Origin: Arcicella aurantiaca
Lineage (GTDB): Bacteria > Bacteroidota > Bacteroidia > Cytophagales > Spirosomataceae
Direction: 5' to 3'
Length of the DNA: 64,000 bases
NCBI RefSeq assembly: GCF_003148625.1
Contig: NZ_QGGO01000004.1
Span: 61,995-125,994, forward strand
Under the pieces are notes generated by a model. It was not told the origin of the DNA and made no database searches. It saw only the letters and a list, made by a program, of their open reading frames with translations. The position numbers and the translations under genes were made by a program. Below, in pieces: positions 37,162 through 45,687 of the stretch (within the stretch, counting starts at the first letter, position 1; the number at the start of each line of letters is the position of its first letter).

Positions 37162-37846
37162 ATTTTATGTACGATTTTACAATTTTTTCAAGAAATGATT
37201 GTAAAAAAAAAATTTCATTATAGTTAGTTCTCAAGTATTGTATCCAACTTTCAGATGATGTAAATAAACCATTTACATCATTAAATCTTATTAATTCAGA
37301 AAATAATTTAGACTCAATATTATCAAAATCAGTTAAAAATTGATACATTTCGTATCGTCCTAAAATATAAAAAATATTACTTTGAATTCCCGATAGTTCG
37401 TATCCTAACCAATTCTTTCCATAGGTTAACGTTCTTAGCTCTACTTGCTGATTATCAATAAGATAATCAGCAAAATTTTGCAGATTAAAGTAAAACTGTC
37501 TTTTATTAATTGCTAAATTATTCTCCCCAATTAGCTTCGTATGAATATTTGAACCACTAAATGAAATGTAAGGCTTCCCACTATTATTGATGAACGATTC
37601 TAATTTGTCAAAAAAATGAATATTTTTTTCCTGTGATAGTACATTTCCAGAATTACCATAAAACTTAATTGTCCTATGGCAAGCAATACAAGTTGCATCG
37701 GTTATTTTTGATTCAAAAGTATTTATTTCGCTACCCTTTATTTGTGTGTGTATGTTTATAACATTTTTATATTTTTCTTGCAAAAGAAAATCTGTTGGAT
37801 AGTCTGCCTCTCTTTCTACAAAAGTGTCATCAAATATTAAAATCAT
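37136..37846 (-). CDS. Pseudo-receiver-like protein of the retron operon
   Basis: A 236-residue protein without a known name. The N-terminal 120 residues follow a receiver-like strand order. MILIFDDT gives paired acidic residues, TCIACHRTI occupies the position of the phospho-acceptor strand without a clear aspartate, and PYISFSGS is followed by a strand with no conserved lysine. The rest is helical. It could be a decoy or adaptor receiver, comparable in idea to DtcB of the Detocs defence system, but this is inference from pattern only. Its ATG lies 2 bp after the preceding gene's stop. Confidence 0.5.
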   Translation of the reverse strand: MILIFDDTFVEREADYPTDFLLQEKYKNVINIHTQIKGSEINTFESKITDATCIACHRTIKFYGNSGNVLSQEKNIHFFDKLESFINNSGKPYISFSGSNIHTKLIGENNLAINKRQFYFNLQNFADYLIDNQQVELRTLTYGKNWLGYELSGIQSNIFYILGRYEMYQFLTDFDNIESKLFSELIRFNDVNGLFTSSESWIQYLRTNYNEIFFLQSFLEKIVKSYIKYGKYIYNL

Positions 37847-37848
37847 AA

Positions 37849-38964
37849 TTAGTAAAATAAAAGTAAATGTGTAAATCCCTTGACCTCTTCTTTTGGAATT
37901 TCAAAACTTGTTTCTTTAATATTAGTATCCCAAAGTAAATATTTCCTTCTAAATCCATTGCTGAACTCAGCCTCTATTGCCCAATTGCAAAGACTCCACA
38001 ATACACTCCTAATATCTTTAAAGTCACCACTTATTAAATCATTAGATTCTGAACTTCTATTTGGTTTTGAGTCCAGGTGAATTATTTTAAGACATTTATA
38101 ATTATTCTCAAATACCTCTTTATATTCGATTGATATATTATAAAACCCATTCTTTTCCGCTTTCTTTTTTGTGCCACTCAATATCTTATAAATTGCTTGA
38201 CCAAACCAATCTACATCCGTAAAAAAGCGACCTGATAAGAGATTAGTCTTATCATAATTAATTACAAAAATATCTAAATCTTCTTTTGAAAAAACTAATG
38301 AAATAGTCTCTTCAATAATCTCTAACAACATACCATCTCTTACTTCAATAGTTTTTTTAAATGGTTCAATCATTTTTGTATTCCAAACTGAATCCATACA
38401 TGGATGCACAAGCGAACTTGCCTCCCAATCTATAAATTCTTTTGACTTCCAGCCTAAATTAATCGTTGTTTCCTTTTTACCTTTTCTAATTGTCCAATTG
38501 GGCTTTTCTTTAAAAGCAAACTCTTCAACTCTCCTGAGTAACTTAGAATATACATCTGGATTTTTTCTTTTCGCTTCGTCAAACTCTTTTTTTGCAATTG
38601 AAAGTAATGTTTCCCTTGGAATTTTATTAGCTAAATCTTTATAATCATGCGTTAAGTATTTTAATCCTTCGCTATCTCTAAAATAAGCAAGAAAGTTCTT
38701 TGTGTGAAGTGGGTTAGGTGGAGTTATCGTATCATTTTTAGGTTTTTCGTCAGTATTATTAGTGGGTGTATTAGAAGTTGACTCATTTTTTAAATTCAAC
38801 ATCTTCCTTTCAATCTCCAAAATCCTCTCCCGATTCTCGCTTTCAACACTAAAAATTCTCTTCAATTCTTTTGTAGCCAAATCTGACACCTTTTCTTTCA
38901 AAGGTGCTTCAATTCGGTTATCCGCTAATAAATCTACTATAAAATCAATTTTATCCTTTTGCAT
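37849..38964 (-). CDS. Putative sensor with degenerate HATPase-like C-terminus
   Basis: A 371-residue protein from the ATG at 38964 (MQKDKIDFIVDLL), one base after the RT stop; the open frame extends to 39027 but overlaps the RT. Residues 1-60 are a coiled-coil-like helix, followed by a T/N/P-rich linker and a basic middle domain (NFLAYFRDSEGLKYL). The C-terminal 180 residues resemble a GHKL ATPase fold: WFGQAIYKILSGTKKKA aligns with an N-box helix that lacks the usual asparagine, and LKIIHLD with later ISGDFKDIRSVLWSL resembles the lid region. No clear H-box histidine is seen. The kinase role is a hypothesis suggested by the receiver genes downstream. Confidence 0.45.
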   Translation of the reverse strand: MQKDKIDFIVDLLADNRIEAPLKEKVSDLATKELKRIFSVESENRERILEIERKMLNLKNESTSNTPTNNTDEKPKNDTITPPNPLHTKNFLAYFRDSEGLKYLTHDYKDLANKIPRETLLSIAKKEFDEAKRKNPDVYSKLLRRVEEFAFKEKPNWTIRKGKKETTINLGWKSKEFIDWEASSLVHPCMDSVWNTKMIEPFKKTIEVRDGMLLEIIEETISLVFSKEDLDIFVINYDKTNLLSGRFFTDVDWFGQAIYKILSGTKKKAEKNGFYNISIEYKEVFENNYKCLKIIHLDSKPNRSSESNDLISGDFKDIRSVLWSLCNWAIEAEFSNGFRRKYLLWDTNIKETSFEIPKEEVKGFTHLLLFY

Positions 38965-38965
38965 T

Positions 38966-40153
38966 TTACTTAAATTTAGAGTAGTATAACTCCATAGCAT
39001 CTTCAATTCCTTTTCCATTAATATCATTCTCCCAAATAGCTAAAATATCTGACAGAGTAGGATTATCCAAATTAACTTGCAAAGGTTGAGGGTTCAATTT
39101 CTTATACTGTGCCTCATATTTCAACACCACAGCATCCTCTTCTCCCTTTACCATCTTCAAAAATTGCAATTTTCCCCAAACTACATTTTGCATAGATGCT
39201 TCTCCTTTCTTTACATGACCTTTATCTTCATAATAGTGCTTCTTGAATTTTTCAGATGCTTTCTCATATCCCAATTTATCCCAATTATTCAACATTGCAC
39301 GTACTTCACGCACATATTTTTTACTTACATTCAGTTTCTCATTTACAATTAAGCCCGTAACTTCTTGCTTGTATCCTCTTCCCTGTAATCTCACTTTCTT
39401 TTCATTGATAGTAAAATTCTGGTCTTCGATGATTCGTTTCAGCTCCGTTTTGAAGGTTTGATTAAACACATCTTTATTTGCAGAAAACGTTATATCATCG
39501 GCATAACGTGTAAATCGGCAATGAAAGGCTTTGGCAAAACCTCTTAGTCGTCTGTCCATCTTCTGACATACAATATTCGATAAAACTGGCGAAGTGGGCG
39601 AACCTTGTGGTAAACGCCCATCTTTACAAGCAAGGCAAGCAATCAAGTAAGCAATTTTTTCACGCTCTGTACCTTCAAGTGAAAAAGGAGGGAGTTTCAA
39701 TACCGCTTTTACACGATTGAGTTCGATACTCGGAAAGAAGTTTTCTAAGTCAATATTATAGACATAGTTTCTGCCAACATGAACCTTGGCATTATCAACA
39801 ATACTTTTCTCAGGCACAAACCCTGTAACGTACTCTTTGGGTTCATAAATAACTGAAAATATAAAGTTTAACGCACTTTGAATGAGTTTCAGAGACTTAT
39901 GGGGTGCAGCAATTTTACGATCTCCTCCTGATTTCTTTCTGATAGAAAACTCAGCGTAGCGTTTATCTCCTGAGAGTTTTGGATTAGCGTAAAACGTAAC
40001 AGATTTTTTCTGGATAGCATTTATTTTACCTTCATAATTTTCAGGATAAAGCAATGGATTGACAAAATTTAGGAGTACCACTAAATCATCGATGCTTTCC
40101 ATCGTCGAAAAGCAAATTTTTATAGTTTCTTTCTGTTCTTCTGTTAATTGCAT
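38966..40153 (-). CDS. Retron reverse transcriptase
   Basis: A 395-residue RT that shows every diagnostic retron feature I looked for: NAKVH (region X NAxxH) at residues 121-125, NIDLENFFPSI (133-143), LPQGSPTSP (181-189), catalytic YADD (217-220) and VTG (region Y) at 265-267. Retron RTs copy part of an adjacent ncRNA into msDNA that guards a toxic effector during phage infection. I start at the ATG at 40153; a GTG at 40168 would lie inside the a2 repeat of the ncRNA. Four genes follow in the same operon, the first starting one base after its stop. Confidence 0.92.
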   Translation of the reverse strand: MQLTEEQKETIKICFSTMESIDDLVVLLNFVNPLLYPENYEGKINAIQKKSVTFYANPKLSGDKRYAEFSIRKKSGGDRKIAAPHKSLKLIQSALNFIFSVIYEPKEYVTGFVPEKSIVDNAKVHVGRNYVYNIDLENFFPSIELNRVKAVLKLPPFSLEGTEREKIAYLIACLACKDGRLPQGSPTSPVLSNIVCQKMDRRLRGFAKAFHCRFTRYADDITFSANKDVFNQTFKTELKRIIEDQNFTINEKKVRLQGRGYKQEVTGLIVNEKLNVSKKYVREVRAMLNNWDKLGYEKASEKFKKHYYEDKGHVKKGEASMQNVVWGKLQFLKMVKGEEDAVVLKYEAQYKKLNPQPLQVNLDNPTLSDILAIWENDINGKGIEDAMELYYSKFK

Positions 40154-40161
40154 AAATTTTA

Positions 40162-40356
40162 AAGACACCCACGTATTCTTTTGTATGAATTGAACCTACT
40201 TCCCACATTATTAAATAAATAATATATATAATAGTAATATGTCTAAATACGTCACAAATGTCTTGCAACGATGTTAACACATAACATTACGTTTAGAACA
40301 ATGCCTAAACCACAAAGCGAAACGCTTTGCAAAAATCAATACCTTGTGGGTGTCTT
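40162..40356 (-). ncRNA. Retron msr-msd non-coding RNA (predicted)
   Basis: The region directly upstream of the RT on the minus strand is bounded by an 11-bp inverted repeat. AAGACACCCAC (a1, ending at 40356) pairs with GTGGGTGTCTT (a2, 40162-40172), which is the standard msr-msd boundary. Inside, CAAAGCG-TTT-CGCTTTG forms a perfect stem with a UUU loop typical of msr RNA. GTTTAG/CTAAAC and ATGTTA/TAACAT form further hairpins, followed by a long AT-rich imperfect stem that could be the msd. The total is about 195 nt. I could not fix the priming G. A -7-like box GATATTTG lies at 40405-40412. Confidence 0.75.
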
Positions 40357-40552
40357 ATATTTTTGAAATTTTATCCTTTAAAAGGAAGGATTTTAATTCC
40401 TCCCCAAATATCCAACATTCCTGTTGAAATCCCTACATCAATTCTAATATTCAGATGTCATATTTTTAATGAATGACTTTCAAGAAAAGAAAGCATCGTA
40501 GTATTTGTCATAAGTCCTGTTTTTTGATTTCGATACAAAACAACCTCTACAA

Positions 40553-40571
40553 TACGCAAGTTTTTTGCGTA
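40553..40571. promoter_or_regulatory. Palindromic operator, copy 3 (TACGCAA-N5-TTGCGTA)
   Basis: Perfect copy of the palindrome found in the RNA-repair cluster, with the same 7-5-7 geometry and a similar upstream GATACAAAA context. It lies about 50 bp before the WYL gene start at 40620 and between that gene and the divergent retron. Confidence 0.8.
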
Positions 40572-40619
40572 ATTTTACGATTACTTATTTATTCTAAAAC
40601 TCTTAAAATTCAATTTAGT

Positions 40620-41561
40620 ATGCCAGTCGATTTGAAAAAATTCCAACGAATATTCCTAATCCATCAAAAATTACGCACTAAATTTCATTACGATTGGGAA
40701 GCACTCGCAAATGCGTGTGAGAGTAAATTAGACATAAAAGTGAGTCAGCGAACCATTGAATATGATATTTCAGCTTTAAAAAATACCTTCTTTGCACCCG
40801 TTAAAAAGCGTAAAGGAAAATACTTTTATGATGATATTCCATACTCAATTTTTGAAGTTTTCGACAATTCAGAATATGGCTCTTTGAATGAATTATTGGC
40901 TCTATTACGCCAACAGAAAGCAAAAGATTGGAAAGTATTAGATGAAATTCTGATGAGATTGGAGCAAAGAATAGGCGTATTGGGTGGAGAAGAAAGTCAA
41001 ATCATTGAGTTTGAACAACAGTCATTAAAAGGACTTGAACACCTGGAAAAACTCTATAAAAACATCAAAGAAAATCGTACTTTAAAGATTATGTACGAGC
41101 CTTATCAAGGCTCTATTCAAGAACGAATTATTAAGCCTGTACTTTTGAAACAATACAATAGTCGCTGGTTTTTATTTGGCTGGGAAAAGGGAAGAGAAAA
41201 TATCCAAAACTTACCTTTGGATAGAATTACAAAGTTTAGTTTTTGGCATGAAGAGGTATTACCAAGTGGAGAATTCAACCCTAAAACCTATTTCAAAGAC
41301 ATCATTGGCGTAACAGTCACTGATAGCAAACTTGAAAACATAATCTTTAACGTAAGAAAAAATAGAGCTTACTACATTGAAACAAAACTAATGCACTCTT
41401 CTCAGCAAAAAATATCTGAAAACGATTCTTCCATAACCTTTAGTATTTCAGTTAAGCCCAATAATGAAATGTGGGGAAAACTAATGGAGTTTTCAGAAGA
41501 TTTAGAAATTTTAGAACCTGAAAATATTAAAAATGAAATGAATAGGAGGTGCAAAAGATAA
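40620..41561 (+). CDS. WYL-domain transcriptional regulator (retron side)
   Basis: A 313-residue regulator starting at the ATG at 40620 (MPVDLKKFQRIFLIHQ); the longer frame from 40473 would run through the operator and is rejected. The N-terminal HTH includes YDWEALANACESKLDIKVSQRTIEYDISALK. The WYL domain is at about 150-235 (LKIMYEPYQGSIQERIIKPVLLKQYNSRWFLFGW ... LPLDRIT), and the WCX domain shows DIIGVTVTDSKLENIIFNV. It is a paralogue of the WYL protein at 14239 and carries the same operator, so cross-regulation is possible. It is divergent from the retron and convergent with the ternary-system operon. Confidence 0.85.
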   Translation: MPVDLKKFQRIFLIHQKLRTKFHYDWEALANACESKLDIKVSQRTIEYDISALKNTFFAPVKKRKGKYFYDDIPYSIFEVFDNSEYGSLNELLALLRQQKAKDWKVLDEILMRLEQRIGVLGGEESQIIEFEQQSLKGLEHLEKLYKNIKENRTLKIMYEPYQGSIQERIIKPVLLKQYNSRWFLFGWEKGRENIQNLPLDRITKFSFWHEEVLPSGEFNPKTYFKDIIGVTVTDSKLENIIFNVRKNRAYYIETKLMHSSQQKISENDSSITFSISVKPNNEMWGKLMEFSEDLEILEPENIKNEMNRRCKR

Positions 41562-41570
41562 CCTATCCTC

Positions 41571-43295
41571 CTATTTTACAACATTCAACTTATACCGCAT
41601 GGTATCTTTCACCAATTGCTTATCTTTTTTATTATAAGTCCTCAGCTCAGAAACAACACTTGGGTTGGTTTTAAGTTGTTTGGTGATTACCTCATACGCC
41701 ATATCTCGGATACCTTCAGAAAACTCACCATCTCGCTCAAATTCATATTTTAGCACATTAAGGAATATATCATGGTTTTGAGGAGAAACGTCTTCTTTAT
41801 ATACGCTCACTAATTCTTGCCAACGAGTTGAGTCTTGATGAATGTTATTTAAGTAGTTGTTCAAACAATTAAAAGCATCTCGCTGATTTCGCCAACCATC
41901 CAACAATAGGGCTTGTCCAGATTCTACGTCAAACATTTTGTTTTTATACAGTAGCGAAGCTTTTACGTATTGGTAGCTATTTTTATATTCATCCACTACT
42001 TTTTGATAATAGACAAATCCCTCTTTCTGACGATTGATACTTACATATAAATCACCTACTTTCTCATTTTGATTTAATTCTTTGTAAAGCTCAATCGCAT
42101 CAACGGTCATATTGCCTTTTTCGTAGCAAATGGCCGCTTTGTTTTTATCCTTGACGTACTTCAGATAAATTGATGCAGCGTCTTTGTAAAGCCCCCCATC
42201 TTCCAATGTTTTTGCTGCTTGAAAAGGATTTTTCAGGAGCTTCATGAAAATAAAAGCGGCTTTGTGATACTGCTTTTGTTGGATTAATTTCTGTGCGGCT
42301 TCAGCATATTCTTTTTGCAATTTAAAGTATCCATCATTGTCAAAAAATGTACTTCCACCTACCGAACTATCGTTGTTTCCAAACAAAGAAAAGTTACTCC
42401 AACGCATTGAAAAATCAGCTCCTCTTATTGAATTACTGCCTCTCGATGTACCTTCGTCGAGTGGAATAGCATATTTTAAAGCTTCCTCCAAATTATTCTG
42501 GAACATCTCCAACAACTTATCAAGGTATTTTTGATTTCGCTTTTCTAAGGAAGCAAAGTCTTCTTTCATGGATTCTGTAATTTCAGATTCCTTCTTTGAA
42601 AAGATATTCAGTACCGATTTGAATAGCGAGAATAAAGGTTTTTCTTGATAATCTGCGGATTCTGTTTCTGTTATCTTTGCTTTTTTGTCAAATAATTGCT
42701 TGTACAGCAACAACTTTGTCTTCTCAAAAACATTTAGTGGCTGGTCTTCAAAATTTTTCTGCTGAGGAAATATTTTTTCTTCCAACTGTTGCAAAGTTTC
42801 TTCAACAGAAGTCGGCATTATTTGAAAACTGCTAATTCGTTTAGGAATAAAAACGGCATCAGCAGGGCGACGACAATGTGTTGCTTTTTGCGTGGGACTT
42901 ATCACTAATTCAAACCAATTAATGGGTTCTGACAATTCCACTAAACCAAAAGCTGGATGTAAAATAGCAGGTTTATCCAGGAACAATTTATCAATATCGT
43001 GTTTAGAAAGGCTTGGATACAAAGTAGTTTTTTCGGGCAGATACAACACTTGATTTATCACCTGCACGAATGTATTTAGGCGAATATCAACCTTATATTT
43101 TTCTAAATTAACCATCAAAAAACACCCCCAAACACTGTTGGGAGTAGTCGCTGGAATAGGATATGCTATAATATTTTCTAATAACAAACCCATTGCTTGA
43201 ATTTCAGACAGCCATTTATGAGGCTGATTTCCCTGTATCAAAATACCACCGAGAGGATAATTATTTTGATGATATGGTTCTATGGTTAACTTCAT
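41571..43295 (-). CDS. Ternary-system bpX/TPR-type protein
   Basis: A 574-residue protein at the end of the MoxR-vWA operon. The N-terminal 170 residues are a beta-rich domain (LGGILIQGNQPHKW ... HPAFGLVELSEPINWFEL) like the bpX-type domains described in MoxR-vWA-beta-propeller ternary systems. The middle is variable and charged, with a KKAKITETES stretch. Residues about 330-500 are TPR-like repeats (YHKAAFIFMKLLKNPFQAAKTLEDGGLYKDAASIYLKYVKD, written here in pieces: YHKAAFIFMKLL, KTLEDGGLYKDAASIYLK). It probably recognises a target or recruits partners. The start overlaps the end of the vWA gene by 35 bp. Confidence 0.65.
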   Translation of the reverse strand: MKLTIEPYHQNNYPLGGILIQGNQPHKWLSEIQAMGLLLENIIAYPIPATTPNSVWGCFLMVNLEKYKVDIRLNTFVQVINQVLYLPEKTTLYPSLSKHDIDKLFLDKPAILHPAFGLVELSEPINWFELVISPTQKATHCRRPADAVFIPKRISSFQIMPTSVEETLQQLEEKIFPQQKNFEDQPLNVFEKTKLLLYKQLFDKKAKITETESADYQEKPLFSLFKSVLNIFSKKESEITESMKEDFASLEKRNQKYLDKLLEMFQNNLEEALKYAIPLDEGTSRGSNSIRGADFSMRWSNFSLFGNNDSSVGGSTFFDNDGYFKLQKEYAEAAQKLIQQKQYHKAAFIFMKLLKNPFQAAKTLEDGGLYKDAASIYLKYVKDKNKAAICYEKGNMTVDAIELYKELNQNEKVGDLYVSINRQKEGFVYYQKVVDEYKNSYQYVKASLLYKNKMFDVESGQALLLDGWRNQRDAFNCLNNYLNNIHQDSTRWQELVSVYKEDVSPQNHDIFLNVLKYEFERDGEFSEGIRDMAYEVITKQLKTNPSVVSELRTYNKKDKQLVKDTMRYKLNVVK

Positions 43296-45687
43296 AATCT
43301 ATGATGTCTTTGATGAAAGGTGTTATGTATTTATCCCAAAAGTCTTGTTCTTTCATTGTTTGTCTTCCTTCAAAGTCAGTTCTTCTACTATAAAAAGTAT
43401 TCCCAGAAAAGTGTATATAGGAAGCTACTCCAAGTTGATTATCCATTACAGTTGGAAGGAAAATCTTTTCATCACGATTGTTGGTACTATCAAAATATGA
43501 TAAAATCAAAATTCCTAAACGATTAACTGTTACAGAATAACCATTGGGAAAAACGAAGTAATCTTTACTTTGCATTTGTGCTTCAACAGGAAATACAACA
43601 TTCTCATTACTTTGTATAGTGACTTCTTGAACGGAAGATGAAAAACCACCACATATAATAAGTTTAATTTGATTTCCTTGAACAATTACGTATTCATGAT
43701 TATTTATTGTCAAATTTCCCTTCGCATTGATATACACTCTGTTGATGTTGGTCAAGGTATTGGAAATATGAATATTTCTAAGTCTCAGTTCAGCATTTAC
43801 CTCAAATTTATCTTTAAATAGCTTAGTATATGAGTATTCCATAGTTTTTGAAATCTGTATCTCACCATCTACAAATGCTATATGATAATTTCGAGGATAT
43901 GTTGCAAAATGAAAAATATCCTTATCAAAAACAAAATGTTTATGTGGTGACCCCTTCCAGTCAAATGAAATACTTTTTCTAATTTTAGTGGTAAAGTTGA
44001 TTAATGTTATCTCTTTTTTATTATCCGCATAACACAGTAAGACTAATTCATTATTTGACATTAATCCAATCTCAAATGCCTGAGCTTTGGGAATATCATC
44101 ACTAATTAACTCCCAACCTCTATTTAAGTATTCGCTATCTCGTTCCTCAAATAAACAATCGTGAGCAATGTGATAAACCTTACTATTAGTGGTTGATAAT
44201 GAAAACCTCACCTTCCTTTGTTTAGGAAATAAGATGTTATAAAATGTAGGTTTATTTTCCACTTTTTCTGGAACCTTCATTATATCATTCTTAGGCTTCT
44301 TTGTCCATAATTCCTCTAATGGTAATTTGAGTGTCTGGATATGCTTTCGGCTACTATGTTGTCTTTTGAATAAGTCAATTTTACCTTCGGCATCCGTATA
44401 AATCCAATAATTTATCGCTGAATGATTATCACTTAATACCTTTTGCACGGCGGCAGATTTTACTGCATCGGTTGTCGTAATGAAAAATATTTCATTGTTT
44501 TTATTCGCTGGATTATCGTTAAAAAAAGCAGTTAAACCATTACTCGCCTCCAAACAGCCTTCTAAATATTGTACCCCTTTAATGATTTCGTGAATCGTAT
44601 CAAAATTAAGTGGTTGATAGGTTTCGCCAACTGCATAGGCAGTACAATGAATACTTGATTTTGGGTGTTTGGCAATAGCCAACAATAGGGCATGAGCAAG
44701 CAACTTGGGCGTTCCCCAGTTTTTAATAGAAACATCTATCAAGATAATTCTTTCTAAATCTTCCGACTGTGGCGGCACTTCTCGGTTAATGTATAAAGCT
44801 TCATTATTGGCAATTCTGGATAGAAAAACAATATCATCGTTAGCAAATTCTGAAATTAAAAGCCTATCAAAATTGCCTTTATTGGTTAAATCTGAAACAC
44901 CACCAATGGGTTGTTGACTCGGCAATACATTATGAAAAGGCACATTCAATCCCGACCAAATTCTCTTCAAAAGTGTACCAACGTGAAAAGTATTTGTATT
45001 TTCAATGAGTTCTTCAACAAAATCAAGCTTCGGTATTTCGTCTGTATCCGTATTTTCAGTGAGCAATTCCTCTTCAATAGGCAAAAGGTCGCCCATTTTT
45101 GACATAATATCATCAACATTGTCAAAGTGTTTTTTTAATAAACTTACAATTCTAAAATCCTTCAGAAATATCGACTCATTAAATTCTATGACTTTAAGTA
45201 ATTCTACTTCGGAATAACTTTTTGATTGCATCGCCTTTACAATCGGACGAATCTTCTGATACCCCAATTTATTATGGCTCTTTTGGAGTAAAGTTTGGAA
45301 TAACAAAATTCTGTTTGCTCCTATTTTATACTCTTTTGGTAATTGCGTTATTAAATACAAAAACTGAGTAGCCATTGACAGCACTGTGGATACAATGTTA
45401 GTATTTTTTGTATTTTGACTATAGATGAGATAATCTGTCAGTTTTCTATCAATTCTTTTTATGTCTTCTTCTCCATTGGGATTAGTAGCAATTAATAACA
45501 ACAATAAAACACCAAATGGAGGTGTCCCTTGGTGACTCAACTTATCCATTATATCTATCACCATATCTTTATACACAATGGTATTTCCCTCTGGAATTCC
45601 AATGACATTAAAGCCCTCAGAATCCGCATCGTATTCCCATTGCCAAAAGTAATTATTGGTTGATTGAAAGTATTCGTAAAGTGTCAT
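43261..45687 (-). CDS. vWA plus beta-propeller protein of the ternary system
   Basis: An 808-residue protein. Residues about 1-260 are helical. A vWA-like domain starts near 312 with IILIDVSIKNWG (D318 and S320 of a partial MIDAS; the third polar residue is replaced) and continues to about 450 (EIFFITTTDAVKS). The C-terminal 350 residues are beta-rich, repeating strand pairs such as YHIAFVDGEIQISK and NHEYVIVQGNQIKLIICGG, consistent with a beta-propeller. In the published ternary systems the MoxR ATPase remodels vWA and propeller modules during a conflict response. Start overlaps the preceding gene by 4 bp. Confidence 0.7.
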   Translation of the reverse strand: MTLYEYFQSTNNYFWQWEYDADSEGFNVIGIPEGNTIVYKDMVIDIMDKLSHQGTPPFGVLLLLLIATNPNGEEDIKRIDRKLTDYLIYSQNTKNTNIVSTVLSMATQFLYLITQLPKEYKIGANRILLFQTLLQKSHNKLGYQKIRPIVKAMQSKSYSEVELLKVIEFNESIFLKDFRIVSLLKKHFDNVDDIMSKMGDLLPIEEELLTENTDTDEIPKLDFVEELIENTNTFHVGTLLKRIWSGLNVPFHNVLPSQQPIGGVSDLTNKGNFDRLLISEFANDDIVFLSRIANNEALYINREVPPQSEDLERIILIDVSIKNWGTPKLLAHALLLAIAKHPKSSIHCTAYAVGETYQPLNFDTIHEIIKGVQYLEGCLEASNGLTAFFNDNPANKNNEIFFITTTDAVKSAAVQKVLSDNHSAINYWIYTDAEGKIDLFKRQHSSRKHIQTLKLPLEELWTKKPKNDIMKVPEKVENKPTFYNILFPKQRKVRFSLSTTNSKVYHIAHDCLFEERDSEYLNRGWELISDDIPKAQAFEIGLMSNNELVLLCYADNKKEITLINFTTKIRKSISFDWKGSPHKHFVFDKDIFHFATYPRNYHIAFVDGEIQISKTMEYSYTKLFKDKFEVNAELRLRNIHISNTLTNINRVYINAKGNLTINNHEYVIVQGNQIKLIICGGFSSSVQEVTIQSNENVVFPVEAQMQSKDYFVFPNGYSVTVNRLGILILSYFDSTNNRDEKIFLPTVMDNQLGVASYIHFSGNTFYSRRTDFEGRQTMKEQDFWDKYITPFIKDIIDYEVNHRTISSK

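Noticed and set aside
40154-40168. GTG start extending the retron RT by five codons
   Set aside because: It lies inside the a2 repeat of the ncRNA; the ATG at 40153 gives the expected N-terminus.
40473-40619. Upstream extension of the second WYL gene
   Set aside because: The added residues would be encoded across the operator and promoter and are unlike WYL proteins; the ATG at 40620 aligns with the HTH start.
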